From Fragilariopsis cylindrus CCMP1102 (Eukaryota; Bacillariophyta; Bacillariophyceae; Bacillariales; Bacillariaceae), in NCBI GenBank assembly GCA_900095095.1, contig FMBT01000538.1, positions 1-59,385 of the forward strand: a stretch of 59,385 nucleotides of DNA. The letters are read 5' to 3'. Both the position numbers and the translations under genes were made by a program. This document shows, one piece after another, positions 22,511 through 33,501 of this stretch; positions within the stretch are counted from its first letter, which is position 1; each line of letters begins with the position of its first letter. Under the pieces are notes generated by a model. It saw only the letters and a list, made by a program, of their open reading frames with translations, made no database searches and had not been told where the DNA came from.

Positions 22511-23422
22511 ATGAGTACTACTACTACTACATCCACTAGTAGTAGCAATACTCTACTAAAAGAGCCTATCATGGACGATGAGCTTGTTAGTCACCTGTAT
22601 GAAAAATTTGACGATCTTATAGATGCCGTGTAGAAAAATCCTGGTCCTTGGACCAATGCAATGACTGAAGCTGAAAACATAGCTGCATATGAACGAATTC
22701 ATGAATGTATCCAAGTGGAAGTGAATAAAAATCCGATCCATTCTAAGACTGTCTCTAAAGCACTTCTACATTGGTCACTTCTCAATACAGCTTGAAAACT
22801 TTACTCCGTGTAGAGTCTCATCCAATTATTCGATTCTTGGTCGAAAGGAATCCATCTGCTCGGTTATGGAATCGGAAGTACTGTCAAGATATTGATAATT
22901 CGAGCCCAGTCTATATTATATCACGACATCAAATCCATTATCTACTAATGCCTTGGATTGCTAAGCATTATCCTTGGATATTGGATCATCCAGATTGTCA
23001 AGAATGGCCACCTAGTATTTATTTCGTCGATAAGCTATGCCAATGATTGGAGATTACGATCTCACGACGGCCATGATGAAGTTAATGTCGGACACAGCGC
23101 CATGCTAATTCGTCAATTTTTTGTCAATTTGCGGTGCGTCGCTATCAATTCAGTTCCATTCTTTCAGCGTGTCAAGCCTCTTCTCGATCAAGAAATTGAA
23201 TTGAATGTTTGCATAAGACTTATCAATGGCATTCCTAAAAACCGTCATGAGGCAGTATCATGTTCCAAGAATCCCTTGATAACTCCTCTTCCGAATATAT
23301 TCAAATCTGGGGCTGCAGAACATCTCAAAGTAATGGAAACAAATATGGAATTGATTCCAACGCAAATAGAGGAGATTCGCAACGAGTTTGAAGAGGAGGT
23401 AGATGTATACGATGGTGTGTAA
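22511..23422 (+). pseudogene. Ankyrin-like family pseudogene
   Basis: It opens at an ATG (MSTTTTTSTSSSNTLLKEP) and reads to DDLIDAV, then an in-frame TAG near 22631. The frame continues with KNPGPWTNAMTEAEN...KALLHWSLLNTA and a TGA. Family sequence resumes in another frame (SLKTLLRVESHPIIRFLVER...RHQIHYLLMPWIAKHYPW...LDHPDCQEWPP) to a stop after KLCQ near 23045, and in a third frame (NDWRLRSHDG...MLIRQFF) to 23422, ending QIEEIRNEFEEEVDVYDGV. One nonsense codon and two frame changes with no splice signals make this a pseudogene. The repeat architecture is that of diatom ankyrin-type proteins of unknown role. Confidence 0.78.
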
Positions 23423-23992
23423 ATGCCATAGTTCCGTTTGTTCGACCAAACCTATATAAAAGCATCAAGAACCAATCTTTCATTCTTTTCCCTGAATAGT
23501 AACATATTATTTTAAGTCAAGTCATGGTATACTACAGTAAGTCCGAAGCAACATGACTACTTCTGTTATGATAACAATAAAACAAGAATTATTTCTTCAA
23601 GGAAAACAAATACTAACAAGACTAATCTCATAATGATAGCAATAAAACATAAGGTAGATTTTTCCTATAGGTCCTACGTAACATATATACTAGTATTCAG
23701 TATAGACTTTATTTATATTTGTAGGGCCAGAGAAAATACGTTTTGCTCAATTCTTTTTTGGTTTTCAGTCATGCGGGGAATGATTTGAAGTGCGTACGTT
23801 TTAAATAACTAATAATCTTTGACATCGGCATGTACATACCAGTATGAGCCTCATACTTCATACCTACAGTAAGTTACAGCAGACCACTTGATAGCAGATA
23901 AAACGAATAGAGCGAGCCTTAATACTACTACTGTATTGTCAATTACAAAGTCGTAGCTATACAGAACTTTGCTAGAACGGATTAAGAACAGC
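23423..23992. other. Upstream spacer of TPI fusion gene
   Basis: AT-rich spacer of 570 bases with no gene. It is the 5' flank of the following plus-strand gene. Confidence 0.5.
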
Positions 23993-26142
23993 ATGACTAG
24001 CATGTTTATTGTCGGTGTGCTGTTCTTGACGTCATCGTTGTTGGCGACGGCTTTCGTTTTTGATTCTCGTGGTCATCAGCGTGAGCTTCTTCTTCACATT
24101 AGTCCTTCGATTAGTACAACACAACAACAAGAATCCGAATCTAAATTGAAATCGTCGTCGTCAGATGATGGTTGGAATGACAGCACGAATAATAATTATA
24201 ATATCAAACGAATTCCTGTAGTGGCCGGAAATTGGAAGTTGAATCCATCTACTGTACAAGAAGCATCGTCATTATTAAAACTTCTCGCATCGAATTTTAT
24301 ACATCATCGTGATAATAATTCTGCAGAAGTAGTACAGCATCAGCTGCAGCCAGAGATTATTGTTTTTCCACCATTCCCGTTTATCGAAAGAGCCGTTTCA
24401 ATCTTAGAAGGAACGGGGATTAAAGTTGGTGCACAAAATGTTGGTACCGCAGTAAAAGGTGCATTTACAGGAGAAGTTTCAACATCAATGATCCGTTCAT
24501 TAGGATGTGATTATGTTATGGTTGGTCACTCGGAACGACGTACGATATTTGATGAAACCGATGAAAGTATTAATACAAAAATTAAACTTGCATTAGAAGA
24601 GGGTGGTTTGAAGATTGTTTTATGTGTCGGCGAATCATTGGAAGAATATGAAAATGAATTATTATCGAGTGTTGTTAATTTACAAATTAAAAAAGCATTG
24701 AAGGATATATCCAAAGACCAAATTATGAATAGTGAAGGTGGTTGTAATTTAATCATTGCATATGAACCAATCTGGGCTATCGGAACAGGGAAGGTAGCAA
24801 CACCCGTTCAGGCTCAAATGGCACATGTTGTTGTTCGTAAAACATTAGAGGAATTATATGGTTGGGATATTGCAAATCAAATTCAAATTCAATACGGTGG
24901 AAGTGTTACACCAGATTCCATTGCAGACCTTATGTCAATGGCAGACGTCGATGGTGCATTAGTCGGTGGTGCATCATTAACAGCTGATGGATTTACAAGA
25001 ATTGTTGATGGGGCTTCTTCTGCAGCATCAGGATTGTTACCGCGATTGCCGCCATTACCACCAAAAGAATTGACAGCATTAGAGGTTGTTTCCTGTAAGA
25101 ATGTTTTAGGTGAATCACCGATATGGTCCGTGAAAGATCAAGCTTTGTATTGGATATCTGCACCAGAAGAAGAAGTTTGGACGTGGAATTTAATCGATGC
25201 ACCCTACAGACGATTATTTGGAACGACGATCGGTTGTATTGCATTGCGAGGAAGCAGTACGAATAATGGAGGAGGGAACTTATTGATAGCAGGTGAACGT
25301 GCATTCCTTGAAACAAGAATGACACAACGTGGAGAAAATATGGATGATTTTTCTTTTTCGTCTGGTGAACAGGTATCAGTATTTTGTGACCGTCCAGAAC
25401 AAACGGAAACAACTCGACCGAATGATGGTCGTGTCGACCGTGAGGGACGACTTGTTATTGGGATGTATAATAATTATCATCGATCTGGTTCATCTGAAGG
25501 TGAAAATAATTGTGGCTTATACAGACTTGACCCAATCACAAAATCAATACAAAGTTTATTCCCATCCAATTACAAATATCGTGTATCGAATTGTATTTCA
25601 TTTTCACCCGATGGACGGACATTATACTTTTGTGATACACCCACAAGAAAAGTTTATGCATTTGATTATCCTGAAACATCAGATGGTTCATTGTTGTCAA
25701 ATCGACGACTGATTTGGACTATGCCATCTAATTTATCGGGGGACCAGATGGTGCACAAGTCGATGCAGAGGGTGGATTATGGATGGCAATAAGTGGTGCC
25801 GGGTTGGTCGTTCGAGTACATCCATCTTTGCCTGGTATCGTTGATTACGTTGTTCATTTGCCCGTAAAATCTCCTACGTCATGTACGTTCGGTGGAAGAG
25901 ATCTTGATGAATTATTCATCACAACTCGAGGACCAGATGGGGGTGGTCTGTATCGAGTGAAGATGCCTTTCGGTATTAGAGGGTTACCTGAACCAGAATT
26001 TGGTAGTAGTAGCGGAAGTGGTACCGTGCCAATCAGCCCGGTATCGTATCCACAGGAACAGCAACAGTCCGTAGTACAAGAAAAACCGATCGCTCCTCCA
26101 TCAGTATCTGGTAGTGCGCCGAGTTATCTCGACACGCTATAA
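23993..26142 (+). CDS. Plastid-targeted triosephosphate isomerase fused to SMP-30/gluconolactonase domain; one frame break
   Basis: Start chosen at ATG 23993 (MTSMFIVGVLFLTSSLLATA|FVF), a plastid presequence with the Ala/Phe junction. Residues about 75-340 are a complete triosephosphate isomerase: AGNWKLN (catalytic Lys), MVGHSERR (His), AYEPIWAIGTGK (Glu) and IQYGGSV. A Pro/Leu linker leads to an SMP-30/regucalcin domain: VLGESPIWS (metal Glu), RPNDGRVDREGRL, SNCISFSPDGRTLYFCD (metal Asn) and, after a frame change, PDGAQVDAEGGLWMAISGAG (metal Asp) and SCTFGGRDLDELFITT. The frame changes at a run of five G at 25738-25742; six G would restore it. As read, the product ends at 25792 without the last metal ligand. 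TPI serves glycolysis and the Calvin cycle; the second domain may hydrolyse a lactone, but its substrate is unknown. Confidence 0.85.
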
Positions 26143-26993
26143 CTACCTTTTCTTTTTGAACACGCTATGAAGAGATTAGAAAAGGACCAGAATAATGGAG
26201 AACAGATGGTGATAAACAAATCCTCCATATTATAGTATAGTATAGTATAATATAATATGATGTAGTGAATTTTACAAGAAATGAGTTTCTTAAATTAATA
26301 GTATTATCATTAGTAGCAGTAGCAGTAGTAGTAGTAGGATCTATGTACAAGTGCATAATGATACACTGAATCTTGTTCGACTAAGTTCAACACTTTTTTT
26401 ATTATTAATCCAAGTAGTCAAAACGAGTCGGTTATGTTGTTTCACTTTTTCACTTAGTGGGTGAGAAAATCAAAATAAAACCAGAAACTGCTAAAAACAC
26501 CAGTAGAACGTGTAGAAACCTGGGTGAAATCCTGTGCTAAAAATATATAGTTACGGTACTTAACACTATTTTCAAATATTTATTTTTAGAATACGAAACT
26601 CTCATTTTCTCTCTCTCTCATTTTCTCTTCTGCTAAATAGAGCTGGGGGGGGGGGTACTTTTCCACGCAATGAACTTAGACGCCCCCTAGCGCCAGCAAC
26701 AATCTATTTTGTGACGAACTGAAAAAACAACACATATTGAAGCAGGTACTAGGTTAGACGTAATAATCCTAATCTCTGTGTATCTTACAAAGTTCGTGCT
26801 GTACAGTAGGACAAGTCAAGTAACGTTAGTGTCAACTTAATTATGTACAGTGCGCGCACAGTTTTTCCGTACAGTACATACAGTAAACGTCGTTACTTTC
26901 TAAATCTTTGTGTATTCTTTTTTTTCAATCGCTATTTTTGGCTTGGCATCAAGTTATCACACTTTTTACATTTGTATTGACACATACGAAGAG
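26143..26993. other. Spacer with poly-G tract
   Basis: About 850 bases, mostly AT-rich, with a run of about eleven G near 26645 and several TACAGTA-type words near 26805-26890. No gene seen. Confidence 0.5.
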
Positions 26994-27521
26994 ATGTCGT
27001 CGTCATCGTCGAAACCGTCGGCTATTGCTCACAACTATAGTGATGCTATTGATCGTGTTATGTTGCGTCCTTTTGATGACACCCGGGGTAAGAATAATGA
27101 TGGAGGATGGTGGATTAGTTTAGAAGAAGCGAAGAAAAAATACGGAATATGGTGGACTGAAACCACCGAAATGAGCGACGAAAAGAACGCAGTATCATCA
27201 GTCCCCATCCCTGATATCAAATACCCCATTTGGATGTACAAAGATAAATCGATGTATCTTGGGTCATGGAGAGAAATACGAATGGGGTCGGGAGGAGGAA
27301 CTAGACGGCATGAACATGGAGACGGTATCCAATGCAAAAGAAATGGACAATGCTTCGTGGGACAATTTGAAAATGGTTCTTACCATGGAGTGAGTACCAT
27401 ATATTTACATTACATATTTTTCTCTCTCTTTCTTTAATTTTGGCTCTGACGTATGTGATCAGAGATACAGATTATTTTTCTGACTTGATTTTGTGACTCG
27501 ATTCGATTGTTCACACACACA

Positions 27522-27557
<36 letters not shown>

Positions 27558-28540
27558 AAGTGGGGACGATCGTTTTGGCTGAAGAATTCTAAGGAATGGA
27601 AAGAAAATTCGTTGACTTTAGATGTTGATAGTAAGGGAGAGGAAGAAACTGTAATAAAGGAACCACGAATGCTGGCAGCAAATGGAGAACAAAAGGATAC
27701 TTTTTTACCCTTTGAATATTATGGGAAGTTTTACAATAACAAAAAACATTGTACAACTGGTGTAGTTACATTAAAGGATGGGACGAAGAAAGTAGGCCGT
27801 TGGGCTCATAATATCGCCGTTATGCCCGTTTGCTTTCAAAGATGCGATCCTTCCGTTACGATTGCAAAAGATGGAGTCGATTGGTGGACGAATCATCATG
27901 ACTACGCTTCGGTTCAGTTAGATATATCATCACCGGCTTCGCGATCTCTCAAGAGGGCAAGCAGTAACAGTAACAGCAGCAGTAAAAATATGAATACACA
28001 GCAACAACAACAGCATAACTCGGCGTCCTTGCCCCTTGCTACCAGTACTTCATGCAGTACTGCTGCAGTTGCTGACGCTATTTTAATAAAGAAAAATCCG
28101 CCCATGACACAATCAGAGCGGAAACGAAAAAGTCGATTGAATCCGGATGTAAAACAACGTGAGAGAGAATATAAAAGAAATCGAAACCGGAATGGTACTG
28201 ACGCCGAAGAAAAGAATTTAGATCAACGTCGTAACGAAGGTTCGAGCAAGCGCACGAAAGTAAATCACCCGCCGAAGATAGTTCTTACTCGTGGTACAAG
28301 TGACACGACCAACAATAGCGAAGACAAAAAGATGAAGAAGAAAAAGAAAGAAAAGAACAGCGTTGATGTCGCCGCTCATGATGGTGGTAAAGAGGAGCGT
28401 CTCAAAAATCAACCTCATCAGGATGATCAGGATGATGACGATAATGATAACAATAATAACAACAGTGATACCAGCGTAATTGATGTCGATGCTGTGGTTC
28501 CCGACGATGCCCCCTCTTCGGCTTCAGCATTGGCGAGGGT

Positions 28541-28571
<31 letters not shown>

Positions 28572-28979
28572 TCATCATCATTGACCGTTACAAAAAGCTA
28601 CATTTATCCCGATGCGATTTTATCGGAGAAAGAAGAATTGGATCTTCCCTTACACGCCGCTGTTAAATTCGGCGATGAAGAATGTATTTTAGAAGAACTG
28701 GAAAAGATCAAAGTAAGTAGCAGCAGTAATGATGGCAGTAGCAATGGTAATGGCAATGGCAATGGGCGTGTCATTGACATTAATACTGTCGACTCGAAAC
28801 GTCGAACGGCATTGGATCTAGCAGCGTTAACTGGACAATTAGATATTGTTAGGAAATTACGGGGTGTTCCTGGAAGCAAATTCTGTTATATGTCTGTTCC
28901 ACGGATGAAACTTATAGCCAATAGCCGATCGAAGGATGTAGAAAAGTATTTAAAGGAAGTCAAAGAGATGGTGGAATGA
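26994..28979 (+). CDS. MORN-repeat and ankyrin-repeat protein
   Basis: Two exons, 26994-27389 and 27561-28979, phase 0 (GTGAGT...CAAAG); 604 residues. The N-terminal third has MORN-like units: YLGSWREIRMGSG, GQCFVGQFENGSYHGWGRSF (spanning the splice) and TTGVVTLKDGTKKVGRWA. The middle is basic and disordered (SERKRKSRLNPDVKQREREY), followed by Lys-rich and Asp/Asn-rich stretches that look like nuclear-localising or scaffold sequence. The C-terminus has about two ankyrin-type helices pairs (LPLHAAVKFGDEECILEELE, RRTALDLAALTGQLDIVRKL). No catalytic motif is visible. A scaffolding or membrane-association role is inferred from the repeats only. The intron carries a (CT)n run at 27523-27549. Confidence 0.78.
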
Positions 28980-29873
28980 TATGATATAATATATATATGG
29001 AAGTGTTTCCGTTGGTCTCTGCTTGCTCTGATTTTGAATGTGTAATGTACGGTTGGCCTTACTGCGTCCTACTGTGAGATCAAGAGGACGCAGTGAGGTC
29101 TTCAACATACCGATGGGAAAAGCAAGCTCGGCTTCTATGCATCTGCACCGAAACTTTCTCTCGTTAATACGAGCCATACATAGTGCACGTTAAAATACAA
29201 CTATCATTTCATATAAGATATTATCTGATTATCCATAGTCATTTGCACTGCCTTAAAAAATCTATCCATTGTGATCGTCTTGAGTGAAGATCATAAAACT
29301 TTCTCTAGAATCAACACGATGCATGCATAAATTAGGATAGTATGGACAACTTGTGCTGGTGAAAAAGAAATAGGCAGCCACAGAATACTATCTTAAATAA
29401 GCAATCACAATATTCTGTCTGATTAATGGAATCTATGTATACTTTCACATTATTGAAGATCTCTTTTTTAGGGACATGTAAAATATATTTCATCATTCAA
29501 AACATCACCAAAAAGAAAAAAAGAATCTGATATCATCTTTTGATTGGAACTCAAAATAGAATGGTAGGGTAAAAAAAAGGTGGTCAGGATGAAGGAGCAT
29601 GATAATGATAATGACAGTGAACAAGATCAGCACCAACTATGACAAGAGATAATACTGCACTCATTTTTGTTTATTATATGATGTTTTTCTAATAGTATTC
29701 GTGACTCGACTCGACTGACTCGACTCGCACATCACAATTGCAATAAATTTAAAATTTAAAATTGTCGCTATTTTTTTTTGTCACCTTCCCTTTTTTGAGT
29801 AACGTTATTACCCGATTGATGTACATTCGGGAAAAATAAAGTCACCGCATTCAACCTCCTCGTGACGACGACG
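28980..29873. other. Spacer between tandem genes
   Basis: About 890 bases. It includes a short GACTCGACTCGACT repeat near 29703-29727 and a palindromic AAATTTAAAATTTAAAATT block near 29745-29763. No gene seen. Confidence 0.5.
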
Positions 29874-31520
29874 ATGACGACGATGACGGTGCGTCTGCTA
29901 ATAGTACTTTATGGATTTATCACCATCGCCGTCGTGCATATTATTGGAATAGGAGGAAGGTTCTATTTACCGGGAATTGTAGTAATAGAGGCTTTTTCTT
30001 TTCCTCTCGTCGATTATAATACTCACGCCAATAATATATTATGGGATAATGACAGAACCAATAGCGATATTATAACAAATAGAATTGATACACCAACAGC
30101 AACATCAATAGCAACAACAACAGTAAGAGCAACGTTCGACTACAGCAGGAATATTCCTCCACCTATTGACGATACAACTCCGTGTGAAGTCATTACAGAT
30201 AAGGATTTTTACTTTCCTTCCAAGGAAGAATTATCATTATTACCGAAAGGAGATCAGGGTGGGTATCACATCGTGCGTCAATATATTGTACCCACTTCTT
30301 TTATAAATAATAATAACAATAGTAAGAATATTCTGACGCTACAATACGCACTGACAGTTTTAGATCCAGTCAACTATCCAACACTTTCAAAAGCAAGAAA
30401 AGCATGTAGGAAAGGTATGATTCTTGTACAGGTAGACGACCGAAAAAGAAGAATGGACGGCAATGACTATGATAATGATAATGATAATGATAATGATGAT
30501 AGTGGTAACGACAAAGACTTCCAACAACAGCAGCAGCCACAGGAACAACAGCAGCAACGTGGAAAAGTCGGTGATTTTGTTTTTTCAAGTGATGTTATTA
30601 GTTGTCAAATGTTTTTAGGGAATTACAGTAAAAAACAGTGTTATCCTAATATAACATATGAAAAACCGCAACTCAACGTTCCTGTTTTGTATGAGGATGA
30701 TCATGTAGCGGTTTTAAATAAGCCTGCAGGGATAGCTGTATACTCAGATACAAGGAATTCGTCGGGCGGAAAAAAGCAAAGAAGGACAATCCATTTTTTA
30801 CTTCCATTTATATTAATACCACCAAAAAGAGGTACGGAGGGTGGTATCTTACGTAGACCGGGAATTGTTCATAGGATAGATAAACCAACATCGGGTATTT
30901 TAGTTGTTGCTAAAACAAAAATTGCTATGCAATCATTACATGAACAATTCCGTACAAGAAAAATACAAAAGATTTACACAGCTATCATTAACGGTGATAT
31001 ACAACAACAAGTAGTACTACAGCATCAACAGCGCTGCAACGTCGACAAGAGTAGCTCGCATTTATCACAAGGCGAAAACGACAACGACAACGATAAAAAA
31101 GAAGATTTGTCTTGCTGGAATGTAATTGATTATCCATTAGGTGGGAAATATGCTATCACATCATGGAAACTTTTACGTAAGGTACAATCATTGAATGCTA
31201 AGGATGGGATACTATCAAAAATCGAAATTCGATTAGAAACAGGTAGATACCATCAAATACGTAGACACTTTTCATGGCTGTATCGTCGTCCACTTGTTGG
31301 AGATCATTTATATGCTGGATTGTTACAGGCACATCATTTCCGTTCAAAAGGACTATATTTATGTTCTAATGGTATATCATTTCATCATCCAATAATGAAA
31401 AATAACGACGATGATAGTGATGAAAAAGTTATTGTTGAGGTTACAATCGATTTACCTAAACGATTTGATAAATTAATGAACGCAGAAGAGTCTTGGGCAT
31501 TGTATGATCATTCCTGCTAA
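29874..31520 (+). CDS. RluA-type pseudouridine synthase, plastid-targeted
   Basis: Start at the ATG at 29874; the frame runs upstream only to a GTG. 548 residues. The N-terminus is hydrophobic (LLIVLYGFITIAVVHIIGIGG) and ends VIEA|FSFP, a plastid-type junction. The catalytic domain begins at VLYEDDHVAVLNKPAG. Motif II reads HRIDKPTSGILVVAKT, with the aspartate that attacks C1' of uridine (HRxDxxTSG). Later conserved parts are RTRKIQKIYTAII and LETGRYHQIRRHFSWLYRRPLVGDHLY. The expected S4 domain is not clear, and two Asp/Asn/Gln-rich insertions interrupt the enzyme fold. Likely target is plastid rRNA or tRNA; the exact site cannot be read from sequence. Confidence 0.88.
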   Translation: MTTMTVRLLIVLYGFITIAVVHIIGIGGRFYLPGIVVIEAFSFPLVDYNTHANNILWDNDRTNSDIITNRIDTPTATSIATTTVRATFDYSRNIPPPIDDTTPCEVITDKDFYFPSKEELSLLPKGDQGGYHIVRQYIVPTSFINNNNNSKNILTLQYALTVLDPVNYPTLSKARKACRKGMILVQVDDRKRRMDGNDYDNDNDNDNDDSGNDKDFQQQQQPQEQQQQRGKVGDFVFSSDVISCQMFLGNYSKKQCYPNITYEKPQLNVPVLYEDDHVAVLNKPAGIAVYSDTRNSSGGKKQRRTIHFLLPFILIPPKRGTEGGILRRPGIVHRIDKPTSGILVVAKTKIAMQSLHEQFRTRKIQKIYTAIINGDIQQQVVLQHQQRCNVDKSSSHLSQGENDNDNDKKEDLSCWNVIDYPLGGKYAITSWKLLRKVQSLNAKDGILSKIEIRLETGRYHQIRRHFSWLYRRPLVGDHLYAGLLQAHHFRSKGLYLCSNGISFHHPIMKNNDDDSDEKVIVEVTIDLPKRFDKLMNAEESWALYDHSC

Positions 31521-33501
31521 CATTATAACGTCCTAGTGATACTCGTTTTAAGGATCATCGCATTGTTGCTCCTGCTAAACTTATTTCGTAGGTCGTGACA
31601 GATAAAGGTCTGCAATACGTTCGAGGCATCCCTGTTCTCCCAAAAAACTTTCGAAGTTCGATTAGGTCCATTCGACTACCGTTGCTCCACCCTCGCCAGT
31701 CACGACTTCGGTGGCTGCCGACTTGATTGACAATTGTGTGTGTCGAGCGCATCCAACATACTCAATTCTCCCAAAGGCACCAGCCCCTGATTAAGCTAAT
31801 CCAAGGTTTACCAGATTAGTGGGATACGAGGTCCCATCCGAATGTAACTTCCACCAAAATGGGTAACTTTCCATACTTTACGCATTGTAGGTGCAAAATG
31901 ATTGTGCACGATCGGAGATCCAGTCACTTTTTGATTCTATAATTTGGAACCATTCAGCTGCCATTCAATCGATTGATTGATCGGTGGTGTTGTTCTGTTC
32001 TGTGCTGTTGTTGTAGTTGTTTCAAGTACAAGTACCGCGTAAATGTGCGTTGTTACTTACCACCCGTCACACATAAGGCACATAAAGCTTGTGTGGCTTT
32101 ATATAGAGACTCTCTGGAATAAGTAGTAGACGAAGGGTGAATATTGTTACCTCTCTTTATCTGCTTAAGATTGATAACATCACTGCTTGCACATTCCGAA
32201 ATTGATAGCTAGTTTTTCTAGATAACCAATCAAAACAGAGTCAAGGATCAAATTTTTCACTTATAATGATGAACAAACGTTCAATAGTGTGTATTTTATG
32301 TACACAATTTCTACGTGGAATCATATTATGTTATCAATCCAACAAGGTAGGTGCTTGTGACTTTTGTACCATTTTTTGACTATCATTCCTTGAATTGGTT
32401 CCAATGAGGAGCAGAGTGGCGATGCAGTGCAGCTGCTACTTTAATAAATAAAAACAAGTTATATCTTTCTTCTGCAACTGCTTTGCTGCAACTGCTGCAC
32501 TGCTCTATTGCTTGCTTGATCTTCCTCTCACCACTATAGATTAGATACCATGCCCTCTACTTTTATTGCATACATTATATGATTGTTCTTTTTGAAAGCA
32601 AGCAACAGTACTTTAGGTACAATTTTAGTTCCAACTTTGCTCGAATTATTTGAATACAGTCTACGCTCGATAAGAAATACACTCACAATTTTCGGACTTG
32701 GTGTGTTTCTTATGGAGAGTGTGTTTCTTATGATTGTCGTGAGTGACCCATCAATCACTACACAGGATCCACTACAGGCTATTTAGTCACGAGTCCCGTT
32801 AAAACTGATCTGGTGTATTTCTTATAGAGCGTGTATTTCTTAAATGTGTATTTCTTATCGAGCGTAGACTGTAAACCTTACCGGGTATGTCCTTCATGAG
32901 CGCATTGTCAAAGAAGCCTGCTTTTGAAATAGCCCAACAGAATATCTATTTTCATAGTAAAAGTCCAAAAGTCAATGAAAAAGCAACAAAACGTCATCAT
33001 TATTTCTATTCCCGAAGGCTTGTCATGCACGCGCGGCATAGACATAATCATGACATGTCGATGCTTCGTGGAATGACGATTCGATGCTCCGTGTTTTTTT
33101 TGTTTAGACGTTAGATAGTGCGATGGCGAGCATTTGACTTCCAAGATTCGATATTCTCTCTTTGTTCTTTTATTTCCTTTCTTTGTTGCGTGATTGAATA
33201 TTGATGCTTGTTTTTTTCGTGCGTTTTACTTTTTTTACCGTTGTTTTCAAAATTCGCTCTTTTAGGTGTATGACCACGATTGATTGATGCTTTTTTTTTT
33301 GAATTTCTGTATCACTTCAAGAGAAATCAATGATACCAGTGGTATATTTGTTACGCAACAAGTTAGTGGACAAACAATCATAATTCTTAATTTCCAAAAG
33401 AAAAACATCCAACAGAACACTCCCTCTTCTCAACGCCAGGTATCATTCACATCATACTGCTCCTACTTACTTTACTTTACTTACAAAAAACCATTTATAT
33501 C
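31521..33501. other. Gene-poor region with MITE
   Basis: About 2 kb with no convincing gene. The minus strand at about 31555-31900 has coding-like texture (ORF 31555-31752 and the peptide VTHFGGSYIRMGPRIPLIW near 31805-31865) but no recognised domain. A Tc1/mariner-type MITE lies at 32657-32871. Short ORFs after 32880 are unsupported. Confidence 0.5.
32655..32873. mobile_element. Tc1/mariner-type MITE with perfect terminal inverted repeats
   Basis: The sequence at 32655-32682 starts TA then CAGTCTACGCTCGATAAG and is the exact reverse complement of 32846-32873. Both ends read TA-CAGT inward, so the element is about 215 bp (32657-32871) flanked by a TA duplication, as expected of Tc1/mariner elements. 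It has no room for a transposase. Inside are four more copies of GTGTNTTTCTTA, at 32703, 32721, 32813 and 32831, in the orientation of the right terminal repeat. They resemble the subterminal direct repeats that bind transposase in IR/DR-type elements. Confidence 0.9.

Noticed and set aside
31640..31700. Possible tRNA because of a GTTCGATTAGG B-box-like word
   Set aside because: No acceptor stem or A-box at a suitable distance could be paired.
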